A DNA stretch of 64,000 nucleotides from Xenorhabdus anantnagensis (GTDB taxonomy: Bacteria > Pseudomonadota > Gammaproteobacteria > Enterobacterales > Enterobacteriaceae), in contig NZ_JAQRFN010000003.1 in assembly GCF_028598555.1 (NCBI RefSeq), positions 62,001 through 126,000 of the forward strand. The letters run 5' to 3'. The notes under the pieces were generated by a model. The model saw nothing but the letters and a program-made list of their open reading frames with translations, had not been told where the DNA came from and did not search any database. The position numbers and the translations under genes were made by a program. Below are positions 20,776 through 31,066 of this stretch, piece after piece (position 1 is the first letter of the stretch; each line of letters opens with the position of its first letter).

Positions 20776-22224
20776 TTAAGGCCGATACACCTTCACATTG
20801 TCAAAGCCTTGTTCACGCAGATAAAGTGCCTGTAAACGACTCATCACGCCACGCTCACAATACAGCAGATAAGTTTTTTCTTTCGGCAGATCACCAAACT
20901 GAGTGCCCAGTTTATAAAAAGGTAATGAGTGAATTTCAATGCCATCCATATTTAACGGACGATCATCCTGCTCATCTGGGGAACGGATATCCAATAACAC
21001 ATCATTAGAGGAAAATGCTGATACCATTTCCACCTCCACCACTTGCTCACTGGTCTGTTCTGCAATTTGGCGGATATCCATATTCTGGGCTTCACTAATT
21101 ACTCGTTCCAAAATCTCGAAGTCAAAATTATTTTCTTCTTCTTCAATTTTGGCTTTAACGGCTTTCACTGTTGGACTTTTTGATATAACACCACAAAATT
21201 CTGGCATAGTGCGGGCAAAATCTTCGGTGCCAATTTCACGAGCCAACTTGATAATGTGCTCTTTATCATGAGAAATCAGGGGACGGAGGATCAACGTATC
21301 TGATGCATTGTCGATCAATCTTAAGTTAGTCAACGTCTGGCTGGATACCTGACCCAAGGCCTCACCAGTTACGATCGCCTGCACACCGTAGCGTTCTGCA
21401 ATCTTGGAAGATGCCCTGACCATCATTCTTTTCAGCACAACGCCCATCTGGCCGTCATCAACTTTTTCCAGAATTTCAGCCACGACAGGTTCAAAATCGA
21501 CAGCAACAAAGCGGACTTTATGCGAACTACCAAACCGATTCCACAAATAATGGGCAACCTGCTTCACGCCAATTTCATGGGCAGAGCCACCAAGATTAAA
21601 GAAACAGTAGTGCACACGACAGCCACGACGCATCAACATATAACTGGAAACGCCGGAGTCAAATCCACCAGAAATCAGCGACAGCACATCCTCCTGCGTA
21701 CCGATAGGGAAACCGCCAATTCCTTCATGACGAGCTTTAACCAGAATCAATTTATCCTGATCAACTTCCAGATTCACGGTTACATCAGGCTGAGTCAGTT
21801 TCACTTTAGCTGATTCAATATGTTGGTTGAGTCCGCCACCAACATAGCGTTCGGCTTCATTGGAAGTAAAATTATGTTTACCACGGCGCTTTACACGGAC
21901 ACAAAATGTTTTCCCATGCAATAAATGGCCATATGTTTCGTAGGTTTGCTCAAAGATATGATGCAGATCACAAAAATCTCGCTCTTCTACTTGCAGGATA
22001 TGGTGAATACCCGGAATACGTGTCAGTGCGTCACAAATTTCTGGGCTGAGGTTATCATTCTTAACCCGAACTTCGATATTATCCCAATGGCGAACAACAG
22101 CAATGCCCTCTCCGAATTTTTTCAGCACATTGCGGATATTGCTGGCAAGGATTTTAATAAAACGTAACCGGACTGTCTGGCTCTTGATCGTAATTTCTGG
22201 GAATAATTTAATGATAAACTTCAT
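20776..22224 (-). CDS. thiI: tRNA uridine 4-sulfurtransferase ThiI
   Basis: 482 residues, the E. coli length. It makes 4-thiouridine in tRNA and passes sulfur to the thiazole of thiamine. Domains in order: N-terminal ferredoxin-like part, THUMP (about 60-165), PP-loop ATP-pyrophosphatase with [10 protein letters not shown], and a C-terminal rhodanese domain. The catalytic cysteines are both present: C344 region PEFCGVIS and C456 in [10 protein letters not shown]. It is divergent from xseB. A perfect 15-bp tandem duplication lies in its upstream region. Confidence 0.97.
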   Translation of the reverse strand: MKFIIKLFPEITIKSQTVRLRFIKILASNIRNVLKKFGEGIAVVRHWDNIEVRVKNDNLSPEICDALTRIPGIHHILQVEERDFCDLHHIFEQTYETYGHLLHGKTFCVRVKRRGKHNFTSNEAERYVGGGLNQHIESAKVKLTQPDVTVNLEVDQDKLILVKARHEGIGGFPIGTQEDVLSLISGGFDSGVSSYMLMRRGCRVHYCFFNLGGSAHEIGVKQVAHYLWNRFGSSHKVRFVAVDFEPVVAEILEKVDDGQMGVVLKRMMVRASSKIAERYGVQAIVTGEALGQVSSQTLTNLRLIDNASDTLILRPLISHDKEHIIKLAREIGTEDFARTMPEFCGVISKSPTVKAVKAKIEEEENNFDFEILERVISEAQNMDIRQIAEQTSEQVVEVEMVSAFSSNDVLLDIRSPDEQDDRPLNMDGIEIHSLPFYKLGTQFGDLPKEKTYLLYCERGVMSRLQALYLREQGFDNVKVYRP

Positions 22225-22271
22225 AGTAAGATATAGTAGTCATTTAATGTTGAACTATCACAAACAATATC

Positions 22272-22301
22272 AATGATTGTTCTTAAAATGATTGTTCTTA
22301 A
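22272..22301. repeat. Perfect 15-bp tandem duplication upstream of thiI
   Basis: AATGATTGTTCTTAA occurs twice without a gap (22272-22286, 22287-22301), 48 bases upstream of the thiI start, in its 5' leader or promoter. Confidence 0.85.
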
Positions 22302-22467
22302 GTGTTCAGTTGGATAGGGTGCAGAGTATAACACCATCTGGCTATATCACCTGTAAAAAAACAGTGGTATTACATGATTTATTTTTCTTGGTGTAGTAGG
22401 GTACTCTGCAATTCTGTAACGAACTTGTTTAGCTATAATTCGTTAAATAACCATACGTTAAGTCATT

Positions 22468-22725
22468 ATGTCTAAAGCAAATCACACATCAGAAACCGAA
22501 CAAATGCCAGCATTCGAGACATCTCTCAAAGAGCTGGAGCAAATTGTTATCCGGCTGGAATCCGGGGAACTCCCGTTAGAAGATGCGTTGAATGAATTTG
22601 AACGCGGTATTCAACTTGCAAGACAGGGCCAGAAAACTCTTCAGCAGGCAGAGCAACGAGTGCAAATTCTATTGAATCATGATGCACTATCGCCACTTGA
22701 TGAATTTCCGTCCGATGCTGAGTAA
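22468..22725 (+). CDS. xseB: Exodeoxyribonuclease VII small subunit
   Basis: 85 residues, a two-helix coiled-coil protein ([40 protein letters not shown] is the family core, residues 13-52). It binds XseA to form the single-strand-specific exonuclease VII. First gene of xseB-ispA-dxs. Confidence 0.95.
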   Translation: MSKANHTSETEQMPAFETSLKELEQIVIRLESGELPLEDALNEFERGIQLARQGQKTLQQAEQRVQILLNHDALSPLDEFPSDAE

Positions 22726-22729
22726 ATTT

Positions 22730-23677
22730 ATGTCTGAACAACATGATGCTCCTTTTGAAGAGCAGTCTTTTGAAGAACAGTCTTTTGAAAAAAAACTGCG
22801 GGCTTGTCAGCAACATGTGAATGACAAGTTAATGGCAACATTTGCTTCATTGCCTTTTTTAAACAGCCCATTAGGCACCGCAATACAGTATGGTGCCGTG
22901 CTGGGCGGAAAACGGCTGCGCCCATTTTTAGTTTACAGCGTGGGAGAAATGTTTGGTCTTTCCAAAAAGAGTCTAGATGCCGCCGCCCTCGCATTAGAGT
23001 GCATCCATGCTTATTCTTTGATCCATGACGATTTACCCGCAATGGATAACGACGATTTACGTCGTGGGCAACCCACCTGCCACATCAAATTTGGTGAAAG
23101 TCAGGCTATTTTAGCCGGTGATGCATTACAATCGCTGGCCTTTGAGATTCTGGCAAAATACGACATGCCAAATGTTGCCTTATCCGATCGCCTTGCCATG
23201 ATCGCTGAATTGGCAAGCGCCAGTGGTTTTGCCGGTATGTGTGGTGGGCAGTCACTGGATTTGGAGGCAGAAGGTAAACAAATTGATCTTGCCTCGTTGG
23301 AACAAATTCATCGCCATAAAACAGGTGCATTAATACGAGCAGCTGTCCGATTGGGAGCTTACAGCGCAGGACAGCGGGGCCGAGACGCACTCCCTTTACT
23401 GGAACAATATGCCCAAGCTATTGGCCTGGCGTTTCAGGTACACGATGATATTTTGGATGTTATCGGTAATACTGAAGTTATCGGTAAGCGTCAGGGCAAT
23501 GATCAGCAACTTGGAAAAAGTACTTATCCAGCATTATTAGGTTTGGAACAAGCTAAGAAAAAAGCCCAGACTCTGTATGAAGAAGCGCTCACAGCCCTCA
23601 CTGAACTGGAAAAACAGTCTTATAACACCACAACCTTAAAAAAACTGGCTGGTTTTATCATTGAGAGAAGCAGCTAA
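22730..23677 (+). CDS. ispA: (2E,6E)-farnesyl diphosphate synthase
   Basis: Makes farnesyl diphosphate from IPP and DMAPP. It has 315 residues when started at 22730 (MSEQHDAPFEEQS). The two aspartate-rich motifs are intact: DDLPAMDND near residue 100 and HDDILD near 240. E. coli IspA has 299 residues; the difference is an N-terminal extension made of a threefold 15-base repeat (FEEQS FEEQS FEKK). An alternative ATG at 22715 would overlap xseB. The ribosome site is weak for either, so the exact start is uncertain. Confidence 0.95.
   Translation: MSEQHDAPFEEQSFEEQSFEKKLRACQQHVNDKLMATFASLPFLNSPLGTAIQYGAVLGGKRLRPFLVYSVGEMFGLSKKSLDAAALALECIHAYSLIHDDLPAMDNDDLRRGQPTCHIKFGESQAILAGDALQSLAFEILAKYDMPNVALSDRLAMIAELASASGFAGMCGGQSLDLEAEGKQIDLASLEQIHRHKTGALIRAAVRLGAYSAGQRGRDALPLLEQYAQAIGLAFQVHDDILDVIGNTEVIGKRQGNDQQLGKSTYPALLGLEQAKKKAQTLYEEALTALTELEKQSYNTTTLKKLAGFIIERSS
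22751..22795 (+). repeat. 15-bp in-frame tandem repeat in the ispA N-terminus
   Basis: Units at 22751-22765, 22766-22780 and 22781-22795 share TCTTTTGAAGAACAG with a few changes and encode the FEEQS-type pentapeptide. They lie before the conserved prenyltransferase fold. Confidence 0.8.
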
Positions 23678-23842
23678 AACATAGACCATATTAATCATCG
23701 ATTAATATGGTCATTAATTATATAACAGCCCAATAATCAATAAAAAACGCCTCATGGGGTGAACCCGAAAATTACACACGGATAATCACAGGGTTCTTAA
23801 TATTCAACTTCTAACGGGTATAGCATTTTATACAGGCATAGC

Positions 23843-25708
23843 ATGAGCATTGATATAGCGAAATATCCAACATTGGCATTGGCGGAAACTCCAGAAGAAC
23901 TTCGCCTGCTACCCAAAGACACTTTGCCAAAGTTATGCGATGAACTGCGCCAATTTTTACTGAACAGTGTCAGCCGCTCCAGTGGTCACTTCGCTTCCGG
24001 CCTTGGCACTATAGAATTAACCGTCGCACTCCACTATGTTTATAAAACCCCTTTTGACAATTTAGTCTGGGATGTTGGTCATCAGGCCTACCCACACAAA
24101 ATTTTGACTGGACGTCGTGATCGCATTGATACCATTCGCCAAAAAAATGGCCTTCATCCATTCCCCTGGCGAGAGGAAAGTGAATATGACACCTTATGTG
24201 TTGGTCACTCATCCACTTCAATCAGTGCAGGATTGGGGATGGCAATTGCGGCCAAACACGAAGGCAAAGGCCGTAAGACGGTGTGTGTCATTGGAGACGG
24301 TGCCATTACTGCGGGTATGGCTTTCGAAGCCATGAACCATGCCGGGGATATCGATCCTGATATGTTGGTTATTCTCAATGACAATGAAATGTCTATCTCT
24401 GAAAACGTAGGAGCGTTGAATAACCATCTGGCACAATTACTGTCAGGTAAACTGTATACAACCTTACGTGAAGGGGGCAAAAAAGTTTTTTCCAATCTGC
24501 CACCTATCAAAGAATTATTGAAAAAGACAGAAGAACACCTCAAAGGCATGGTTGTTCCCGGAACGCTGTTCGAAGAGCTTGGGTTCAACTACATCGGGCC
24601 TATTGATGGTCATGACATACTGGCGCTGACCCAAACCTTAAAAAATATGCGTGAGCTGAAAGGGCCACAGTTCCTGCATATTATGACTAAAAAGGGTCGT
24701 GGTTATGCGCCAGCGGAAAAAGATCCCATTAGTTGGCACGCCGTTCCTAAATTTGATCCTGCAACAGGTTCCTTGCCAAAAAACGCAGATACTCGCCCGA
24801 CATTTTCCAAGATTTTCGGTGATTGGCTATGTGAAGCAGCAGTCAGTGACAAAAAACTGATGGCAATCACCCCAGCCATGCGGGAAGGTTCAGGTATGGT
24901 GCGTTTCTCTCGCGAGTACCCTGAGCAATATTTTGATGTCGCAATTGCCGAGCAGCATTCCGTCACGTTTGCGGCCGGTCTGGCTATCGGTGGTTACAAG
25001 CCTATCGTCGCCATTTACTCCACCTTCCTGCAACGCGCTTATGATCAGTTGATCCACGATGTTGCCATCCAAAAACTGCCAGTCCTGTTTGCTATCGACC
25101 GTGGTGGCATCGTTGGTGCAGATGGTCAGACCCATCAAGGAGCATTCGATCTTTCCTTCCTGCGTTGCATCCCGAATATGGTGATTATGGCTCCCAGTGA
25201 TGAAAATGAATGCCGCCAGATGTTGCATACTGGGCATCACTATCAGGAAGGCCCTACTGCTGTCCGTTACCCTCGAGGTACAGGAACGGGGGCTGAACTC
25301 CAACCATTGGAAACATTGCCAATCGGCAAGGGTATAATCCGCCGCCAAGGTGAACGCATTGCGATCCTTAACTTTGGTACGTTGTTATCCTATGCACAAG
25401 AAGTGGCTGAAATCCTGAATGCAACCGTTGTAGATATGCGCTTTGTCAAACCATTGGACAAAGAACTCGTACTGAAAATGGCCGCCAGCCATGAGCTACT
25501 GGTGACTTTGGAAGAAAATGCCATTATGGGCGGTGCAGGCAGTGGTGTTAACGAACTACTGATGCAGGAAAAATTATCAGTTCCCGTATTGAATCTTGGT
25601 TTACCAGATTACTTTATACCGCAAGGAACCCAAAAAGAGCTTCATGCCGATTTAGGACTCGATGCAGTTGGGATTCAAAATAGTATCGAGAAATATCTGG
25701 CTAAATAA
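23843..25708 (+). CDS. dxs: 1-deoxy-D-xylulose-5-phosphate synthase
   Basis: Thiamine-diphosphate enzyme that condenses pyruvate and glyceraldehyde 3-phosphate, first step of the MEP isoprenoid pathway and precursor for thiamine and pyridoxal. It has 621 residues (E. coli 620). The ThDP/Mg motif is [18 protein letters not shown] extending to NDNEMS, and the pyrimidine-binding glutamate lies in [15 protein letters not shown]. The transketolase C-terminal domain completes it. Third gene of xseB-ispA-dxs, 165 bases after ispA; that spacer holds an inverted repeat ACCATATTAATC/GATTAATATGGT without a T-run. Confidence 0.97.
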   Translation: MSIDIAKYPTLALAETPEELRLLPKDTLPKLCDELRQFLLNSVSRSSGHFASGLGTIELTVALHYVYKTPFDNLVWDVGHQAYPHKILTGRRDRIDTIRQKNGLHPFPWREESEYDTLCVGHSSTSISAGLGMAIAAKHEGKGRKTVCVIGDGAITAGMAFEAMNHAGDIDPDMLVILNDNEMSISENVGALNNHLAQLLSGKLYTTLREGGKKVFSNLPPIKELLKKTEEHLKGMVVPGTLFEELGFNYIGPIDGHDILALTQTLKNMRELKGPQFLHIMTKKGRGYAPAEKDPISWHAVPKFDPATGSLPKNADTRPTFSKIFGDWLCEAAVSDKKLMAITPAMREGSGMVRFSREYPEQYFDVAIAEQHSVTFAAGLAIGGYKPIVAIYSTFLQRAYDQLIHDVAIQKLPVLFAIDRGGIVGADGQTHQGAFDLSFLRCIPNMVIMAPSDENECRQMLHTGHHYQEGPTAVRYPRGTGTGAELQPLETLPIGKGIIRRQGERIAILNFGTLLSYAQEVAEILNATVVDMRFVKPLDKELVLKMAASHELLVTLEENAIMGGAGSGVNELLMQEKLSVPVLNLGLPDYFIPQGTQKELHADLGLDAVGIQNSIEKYLAK

Positions 25709-25721
25709 TTCCTAATAAAAT

Positions 25722-25759
25722 AATGGATAAATGTTTTTATTAAACATTTATCCATTTTT
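25722..25759 (+). terminator. Rho-independent terminator of dxs
   Basis: A perfect 15-bp AT-rich stem, AATGGATAAATGTTT with its complement, and a 5-base loop, followed by TTTC, 13 bases after the dxs stop. Confidence 0.75.
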
Positions 25760-26480
25760 CCTCCAATTTCATTTCTTAACTTCCTCTAATATTTTCCATA
25801 ACAGATATATTATTTGTTATAGATCTAATTCTTATAATTTTAAAAAATAATTATAAATAACAATAGGGTTGCATATTCAATCCGTTGATTGGTATTAAAT
25901 GATGCTGGCTTTTTGGTAATAGGTTGTAGGCCTTGAAATTATCGGCACACAAAGAAAACAGTGATATTTGATGTTGAAAATCGACTGAACTGACAGATTA
26001 TTTTTCCTAGATTAGATATTTCGCCATAAAAGTAAACAAATAGGTATGCTATACATGATTCAGTAAATTGATATCACAACCATTATCTTTATTTACGCAC
26101 AATCGAACTGGTAACTGCTATGGTTCTGTCTTTGCTTATTCGATAATAAGCAAGATCAAAAATCGTTACCTAAGTCACATTTTTACACCCCATGAAACCG
26201 GTTACATGGATAGCAAACTCTTCTCACATTTCTTCTGAAATAAATTCGTTATTTTTCCTATAACAATGCCTATAACAACCGACTAGAAACTGGAGTTCAC
26301 AATATATGATGAAGACTTTTAATGGAAGGCCAACCATGCGGTTAAAATCATAGCAAAGGGAGCTAGTACAAAAGCACATAGATAATATAGATAATTATGT
26401 GGCTAGCGTGGGTGAAGCCAACAAAACTGGGTTTGCAGTTTAATGGATATATTATACTCAATATTTATTGAAGGTTATGC
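25760..26480. other. Long AT-rich spacer upstream of the first PAS4/LuxR gene
   Basis: About 720 bases with no convincing gene; E. coli has yajO after dxs and no trace of it was recognised. A 15-codon open frame (26306-26353, MMKTFNGRPTMRLKS) has a GGAG 12 bases before it and could be a leader peptide, but nothing else supports it. The motifs GGTAACTG (26110-26117) and GTTACCTA (26165-26172) recur upstream of the second PAS4/LuxR gene. Confidence 0.45.
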
Positions 26481-27155
26481 ATGAGTAAAATCACTCCTCA
26501 GTTAACAAATATGTGGGATAAAAGTCATGATCCATGGTTTGTAAAAGATAAGGAACTCCGTTTTATATATGCAAATAAGGTGTTTATTAGGTTAAGTAAT
26601 TTACCTGAAGACTTTGATGTTACAGGATATACTGAGAAAGAATTACCGACACCTTTTAATCATCTTGTTCATCTTTTTGAAGGAAATGACCGTAAGGTCT
26701 TACAATCCATGCAACGAACATCATCTATTGGTGCTTATTTTCAACGCAACTCTCAACAACTAAAGTCCTATTTTTGTGAAAAGTATCCATTAATGAGCGA
26801 AAAGAACCAATGTATCGGAATAATCTGTCACGCTAAAGAAATAAATCATTTTTCAGTACATCATTACATTAAAAATGATGCCTCCATAGCTATTAATCTT
26901 AACCCTCCCAACAGCATTCTTACGGAGAAAGAATGGTTGGTTATTTTTTTATTCTGCCGTGGCATCAGCAATAAAAAAATTTCTAATGAGCTAAAACTAT
27001 CATGCCGTACCTTAGAAAGGTATTTTCAAATCATCTATGAGAAGCTATCAATAAACTCAATCATTGAATTAAAATCTCTTTGTGAAAAAAACAATTATGA
27101 CCAATACATTCCACCAAAATATTTAAAATTTACAGACCATGCCTTGCTATATTAA
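26481..27155 (+). CDS. LuxR-type transcriptional regulator with PAS4-like sensor domain (copy 1)
   Basis: 224 residues. The N-terminal half (about 10-125) carries the SHDPWFVKDKELRFIYANKVF signature and the FCEKYPLM..CIGIICHA end of the PAS4-type sensor seen in the large Photorhabdus/Xenorhabdus LuxR-solo family. The C-terminal LuxR helix-turn-helix runs about 147-205: LTEKEWLVIFLFCRGISNKK, then recognition helix SCRTLERYFQIIYEKL. No AHL-binding domain is present. The tail DQYIPPKYL is shared with the other two copies. In this clade such proteins are thought to sense host or self-made small molecules; the ligand is unknown. It stands alone in front of the LacI-type gene. Confidence 0.85.
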   Translation: MSKITPQLTNMWDKSHDPWFVKDKELRFIYANKVFIRLSNLPEDFDVTGYTEKELPTPFNHLVHLFEGNDRKVLQSMQRTSSIGAYFQRNSQQLKSYFCEKYPLMSEKNQCIGIICHAKEINHFSVHHYIKNDASIAINLNPPNSILTEKEWLVIFLFCRGISNKKISNELKLSCRTLERYFQIIYEKLSINSIIELKSLCEKNNYDQYIPPKYLKFTDHALLY

Positions 27156-27310
27156 ATATAGTATTGGCTCTACACACACTCTGTCGTTTAATCAAAGAAA
27201 AATACGTTACTTAATTGAAAAATATATAAAAATACCTTATGACTATCTGAATGAATTTATATATGATTCCATTTCACATTTATTTTGTATAAATAACTAT
27301 CGGAGATAGC

Positions 27311-28312
27311 ATGGCCACGATGAAAGATGTAGCACATCAAGCTGGAGTGTCCGTAGCCACTGTTAGCCGTGTCATTAATAATACCGCTTATGTCGAGCCT
27401 GGCACCCGTGAACGGGTAGAAAAAGCCATGCGTAAGTTCAACTACCACCGTAATTCCACCGCGCTTGCATTGGCAAAAAGGAGTGGGAATATGTTGGGCT
27501 TATTGACTGGTAATTTGGCTGATCCCTTTTTTTCCCTTTTGGCTCGCGGAGTTGAAAAAATTGCCCGGAAACAAGAAGCTAAACTCATGGTTTGTAGTGG
27601 CGGGCATCGAGCTGAACTGGAGAAATCTGCCTTGGATTTTTTAATCAACCAAGGGTGTGAGGCAATAGTCGCCCATATCAGCAGAATGAGTGATGCAGAT
27701 ATATTACGTTATGCAGCTCATACTCCAGGATTAGTGATTATCAATCGATATTTTCCTGTTATCGCTAACCGATGCATCTGGCTGGATAATGTCAGTGCCT
27801 CTCAAACTGCTACCAACTATCTTCTCCAAAATGGCCATAGAAAAATTGCTTATATAACGGCAGATCTACCGATCGATGATAGAAGGCTCCGTTTGGAGGG
27901 ATATCATGCCGCAATGAGTAATGCAGGTATAACAGTACCTAGTGATTGGGTTATTAGTGTTCCATTTAACGAAAAAGGCGGGGAGCAAGCAGCAGGAAAG
28001 CTCTTAGACAGCGGCATCAACTTTACTGCTGCCATAACATTCAATGATGTTATGGCAGCTGGTATGATGCGAGCCCTACATCAACGGAAAATCAATTTAC
28101 CGGAACAACTGTCAATCGTTGGCTTTGATGATATTGTCACCGCCCGATATCTCTACCCTCCCTTAACTACCGTACATAACCCAATCGAACAAATGGCTCA
28201 ACGGGCAGCTAATCTGGCATTACAGCTCAGCGCCAAAAAAGAATTGCCTCCACAAATGAATATGTTTTCAGCGGAATTAATCATCAGAGATTCCGTTTTT
28301 TTGATAGAGTAA
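27311..28312 (+). CDS. LacI/GalR family transcriptional regulator
   Basis: 333 residues. The N-terminal helix-turn-helix MATMKDVAHQAGVSVATVSR and hinge helix are followed by a periplasmic-binding-like effector domain (about 60-330). It resembles GalS/GalR rather than MalI (for example GGEQAAGKLLDSGINFTAAI and SIVGFDDIVTARYLYPPLTT). It lies 40 bases upstream of the NhaC-family gene in the same direction, so it probably controls that operon and itself. No clear LacI-type palindromic operator was found in the flanking spacers. The effector is unknown and need not be a sugar. Confidence 0.85.
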   Translation: MATMKDVAHQAGVSVATVSRVINNTAYVEPGTRERVEKAMRKFNYHRNSTALALAKRSGNMLGLLTGNLADPFFSLLARGVEKIARKQEAKLMVCSGGHRAELEKSALDFLINQGCEAIVAHISRMSDADILRYAAHTPGLVIINRYFPVIANRCIWLDNVSASQTATNYLLQNGHRKIAYITADLPIDDRRLRLEGYHAAMSNAGITVPSDWVISVPFNEKGGEQAAGKLLDSGINFTAAITFNDVMAAGMMRALHQRKINLPEQLSIVGFDDIVTARYLYPPLTTVHNPIEQMAQRAANLALQLSAKKELPPQMNMFSAELIIRDSVFLIE

Positions 28313-28352
28313 CTTTTTATTTCAATAACCTATCTGAAATTGGAATTTTCAT

Positions 28353-29807
28353 ATGGATGGCAAGAAAACACTTAATCTAAAGCTAGCTATACTACCTATT
28401 GCAGCAATGCTTTTACTGCTAATTATTGGCTATGGTCAATTAAGTCTGCGCATCGAATCCTTGTTGCTCGTATCAGCGGCAATAGCAGCAGCCTTGGCAT
28501 ATTGGCAAGGCTATCGCTGGAATGACATTATTGATGCCATTGTGGCAAAGCTAACCAAAGCAATGCCAGTGATCATGATACTGATTTGTGTCGGGGGCTT
28601 AATTGGCACCTGGATGTTCAGCGGAACCATACCTTACATGGTTTATTGGGGATTAAAGCTAATTAGCCCTCAATATATACTCATTGCCGCCTTCTTTATC
28701 ACGAGCGCTATTTCAATTTGTACTGGTACATCATGGGGAGCAGCCGGAACAGTAGGCGTAGCCCTAATGGGAGTAGCCGCAGGACTTGACGTATCTTTGG
28801 CTGCGGCAGCGGGTGCGGTTGTTTCGGGCGCCTATTTCGGTGATAAAATCTCACCGTTATCCGACTCAACGAATTTCGCGGCAATAGTTGCTGACACCGA
28901 TCTTTATAGCCATATTCAACATTTGATGTATACCACTATCCCAAGCTTTGTTTTAGCCGCTGTTGTTTATTTCATAGCAGGCCATACAAACTTAACAGGT
29001 AGTATGGCAACACCCGAAAAAATTACAGAAATCATACAATCCCTTGAAAACCTGTATCACTTCAATTTATTTCTGATTTTGCCCCCGATGCTGGTTTTAT
29101 GGGGAGCCATGACAAAACGTCCGGTGATACCCGTCATGCTGGCTGCCTGTACATTGGCTATTGCTATCGGTATGGCTCTTCAGGGGTTCACGCTTAAACA
29201 AGGTCTTAATGCGTTAATTGATGGTTTCAATCTCTCAATGCTCTCTGACCAAGGATACAACATCACTAGTGTCGTTAGCGATGTCCCCCGTTTGCTCAAT
29301 CGCGGTGGTATGTTCTCAATGATGAGTACTATATTGCTTGTGTTTTGTGCATTTGCGTTTGCCGGCACGTTAACACTCACTGGTGCCCTGACCATCATCA
29401 TTAACCAGCTTCTGAAAGCTGTTCATACAACAGGACAACTCATCGCTGCAACCCTGGCCACAACCATTATGCTAACTGGTGCAACCTGTGATGGAAAGCT
29501 GGCCCTTCTCATCCCGGCAGAATTGTTCAAAGGAGCTTATCGCAGGATGGGGCTGGATAATAAAAACCTATCACGAACAATAGAAGATGGCTGTACTGTC
29601 ATTGAACCTCTGATCCCTTGGACCTCTGCTGGTATCTACATGGCCACAACATTGGGTGTCAGTACGCTTGATCTACTACCTTGGGCAATCCAGTGCTATG
29701 CTGCTGCGTTTTTGGCTCTTATTTATGGCTTTACTGGTTTTGGTATTGCAAGAGTCACACCGGAAAACTCCCTGAAGAAAAAGGAAATTCAACGTGAAAT
29801 CTCCTGA
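28353..29807 (+). CDS. Na+/H+ antiporter NhaC family transporter
   Basis: 484 residues with 11-12 hydrophobic segments. The NhaC family core GTSWGAAGTVGVALMGVAAG is followed by GAYFGDKISPLSDSTNFAA. Members exchange Na+ for H+, and some carry organic or amino acids: B. subtilis MleN exchanges malate and lactate, and a predicted methionine transporter (MetT) also belongs here. The overlap with a C-S lyase gene (14 bases) suggests the substrate is an amino acid or thioether handled by that enzyme; this is an inference. Middle gene of a three-gene unit with the LacI-type regulator. Confidence 0.85.
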   Translation: MDGKKTLNLKLAILPIAAMLLLLIIGYGQLSLRIESLLLVSAAIAAALAYWQGYRWNDIIDAIVAKLTKAMPVIMILICVGGLIGTWMFSGTIPYMVYWGLKLISPQYILIAAFFITSAISICTGTSWGAAGTVGVALMGVAAGLDVSLAAAAGAVVSGAYFGDKISPLSDSTNFAAIVADTDLYSHIQHLMYTTIPSFVLAAVVYFIAGHTNLTGSMATPEKITEIIQSLENLYHFNLFLILPPMLVLWGAMTKRPVIPVMLAACTLAIAIGMALQGFTLKQGLNALIDGFNLSMLSDQGYNITSVVSDVPRLLNRGGMFSMMSTILLVFCAFAFAGTLTLTGALTIIINQLLKAVHTTGQLIAATLATTIMLTGATCDGKLALLIPAELFKGAYRRMGLDNKNLSRTIEDGCTVIEPLIPWTSAGIYMATTLGVSTLDLLPWAIQCYAAAFLALIYGFTGFGIARVTPENSLKKKEIQREIS

Positions 29808-30972
29808 TTTCAACCAGATCATCGATCGCCACAATACAGGCTCTGTTAAGTGGGATTTTTTAGATCGCTACCTGCACTTAAACACAACAGACCTTCTACC
29901 AATGTGGGTGTCTGATTTCGATTTTGAAAGTCCAAAAGAAGTCCTGCAAGCCCTATCTTCCCGAATTGATCATGGTATTTTCGGTTATAGTGAACGTGAC
30001 GAACTCTACTACCAAACAGCAATAGATTGGTTTTCAAGACGTCATAAATTGACCTTGCACAGGGATTGGTTCACATCAATAGAAGGTGTCATACCTGGAT
30101 TAGCGCTGCTAATACAAATGCTGAGTAAAACAGGCGAAGGAGTCATTGTACAAGGCCCCTATTACGCTTCATTTGCCAACATTATTACTATGAACGCCAG
30201 AGTGATTATTGAAAATCCTCTTCTTGAAAGCCCAGAGGGTTACAAAATTGACTACAACCACCTAGAACATATATTAAAGCAACACCGACCACCTCTATTA
30301 TTATTATGTAACCCACATAATCCTACAGGCCGATGCTGGAATCGTGATGAACTGCTACAACTATTAATACTCTGCAAAAGATACGGTACGACGGTAATTT
30401 CCGATGAAATTTGGGCTGATTTAACGTTGCCTTGGGGAGAATTTACCTCAATCTTGCATCTTGGGAGTGAATGGCATAGCAATATTATTGTTGCCACCTC
30501 TGCAAGTAAGACGTTTGGGCTTTCATCACTACGTATATCAAACTTTCTTATTCCAGATCTGACCCTCCGACAAGCCTTTAATAGTCGGTTAAATGCTCAC
30601 GGATTAGATGTATTCAATTCATTATCGATGACTGCAGCTACAGCAGCTTACCAATATGGGGATATATGGCTTGATAAGTTACAGGATTATTTGGCTGAAA
30701 ATCGTCGCTGGTTCGAACAGGCTTTAGCGTCTTCCGTCCCTTGGTGTCGAATGACTAAAGCAGAAGGAACATATCTGGCCTGGCTGGACTGTCGAGATTT
30801 AGGCTTGGATGATAACACTTTGCAACAGGTATTAATCCAAAAAGCTAAAATAGCTGTTTCAATGGGGTGCAATTTCGGCAATAAAGGAAAAGGATTTATC
30901 CGAATAAACTTGGGTTGTCCTCGTCAATACCTTGAAAAAGCAATCACCGGTTTAGCTCAGTTAACACTATGA
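29794..30972 (+). CDS. MalY/PatB-type pyridoxal-phosphate C-S beta-lyase (aminotransferase class I/II fold)
   Basis: 392 residues, GTG start inside the end of the antiporter gene (14-base overlap). The PLP lysine is K239 in SASKTFGLSSLR. The substrate arginine region is FIRINLGCP near the C-terminus, and LCNPHNPTGRCW and SDEIWADL are the usual cofactor motifs. MalY/PatB enzymes cleave cystathionine, cysteine or cysteine conjugates to pyruvate, ammonia and a thiol. It could instead be an aminotransferase of the same fold. No malX is nearby and the regulator is GalS-like rather than MalI-like, so a maltose role is unlikely. A strong hairpin follows the gene. Confidence 0.85.
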   Translation: MKSPDFNQIIDRHNTGSVKWDFLDRYLHLNTTDLLPMWVSDFDFESPKEVLQALSSRIDHGIFGYSERDELYYQTAIDWFSRRHKLTLHRDWFTSIEGVIPGLALLIQMLSKTGEGVIVQGPYYASFANIITMNARVIIENPLLESPEGYKIDYNHLEHILKQHRPPLLLLCNPHNPTGRCWNRDELLQLLILCKRYGTTVISDEIWADLTLPWGEFTSILHLGSEWHSNIIVATSASKTFGLSSLRISNFLIPDLTLRQAFNSRLNAHGLDVFNSLSMTAATAAYQYGDIWLDKLQDYLAENRRWFEQALASSVPWCRMTKAEGTYLAWLDCRDLGLDDNTLQQVLIQKAKIAVSMGCNFGNKGKGFIRINLGCPRQYLEKAITGLAQLTL

Positions 30973-31026
30973 AATAAAAAGGCATCCGAGAAACCAGAAA
31001 AAGTACAATGACAAGGCTGTGATCAT

Positions 31027-31066
31027 ACCTGAAACTTTTTACAAGAAAAGTTTCAGGTAATTAATT
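31027..31066 (+). terminator. Terminator-like hairpin after the MalY-type gene
   Basis: ACCTGAAACTTTT pairs perfectly with AAAAGTTTCAGGT around TACAAG (31027-31058), followed by AATTAATT. It lies 54 bases after the stop. The T-run is poor. Confidence 0.6.

Noticed and set aside
28313-28352. LacI-type operator between the regulator and the antiporter gene
   Set aside because: No palindrome with the central CG typical of LacI-family operators was found.
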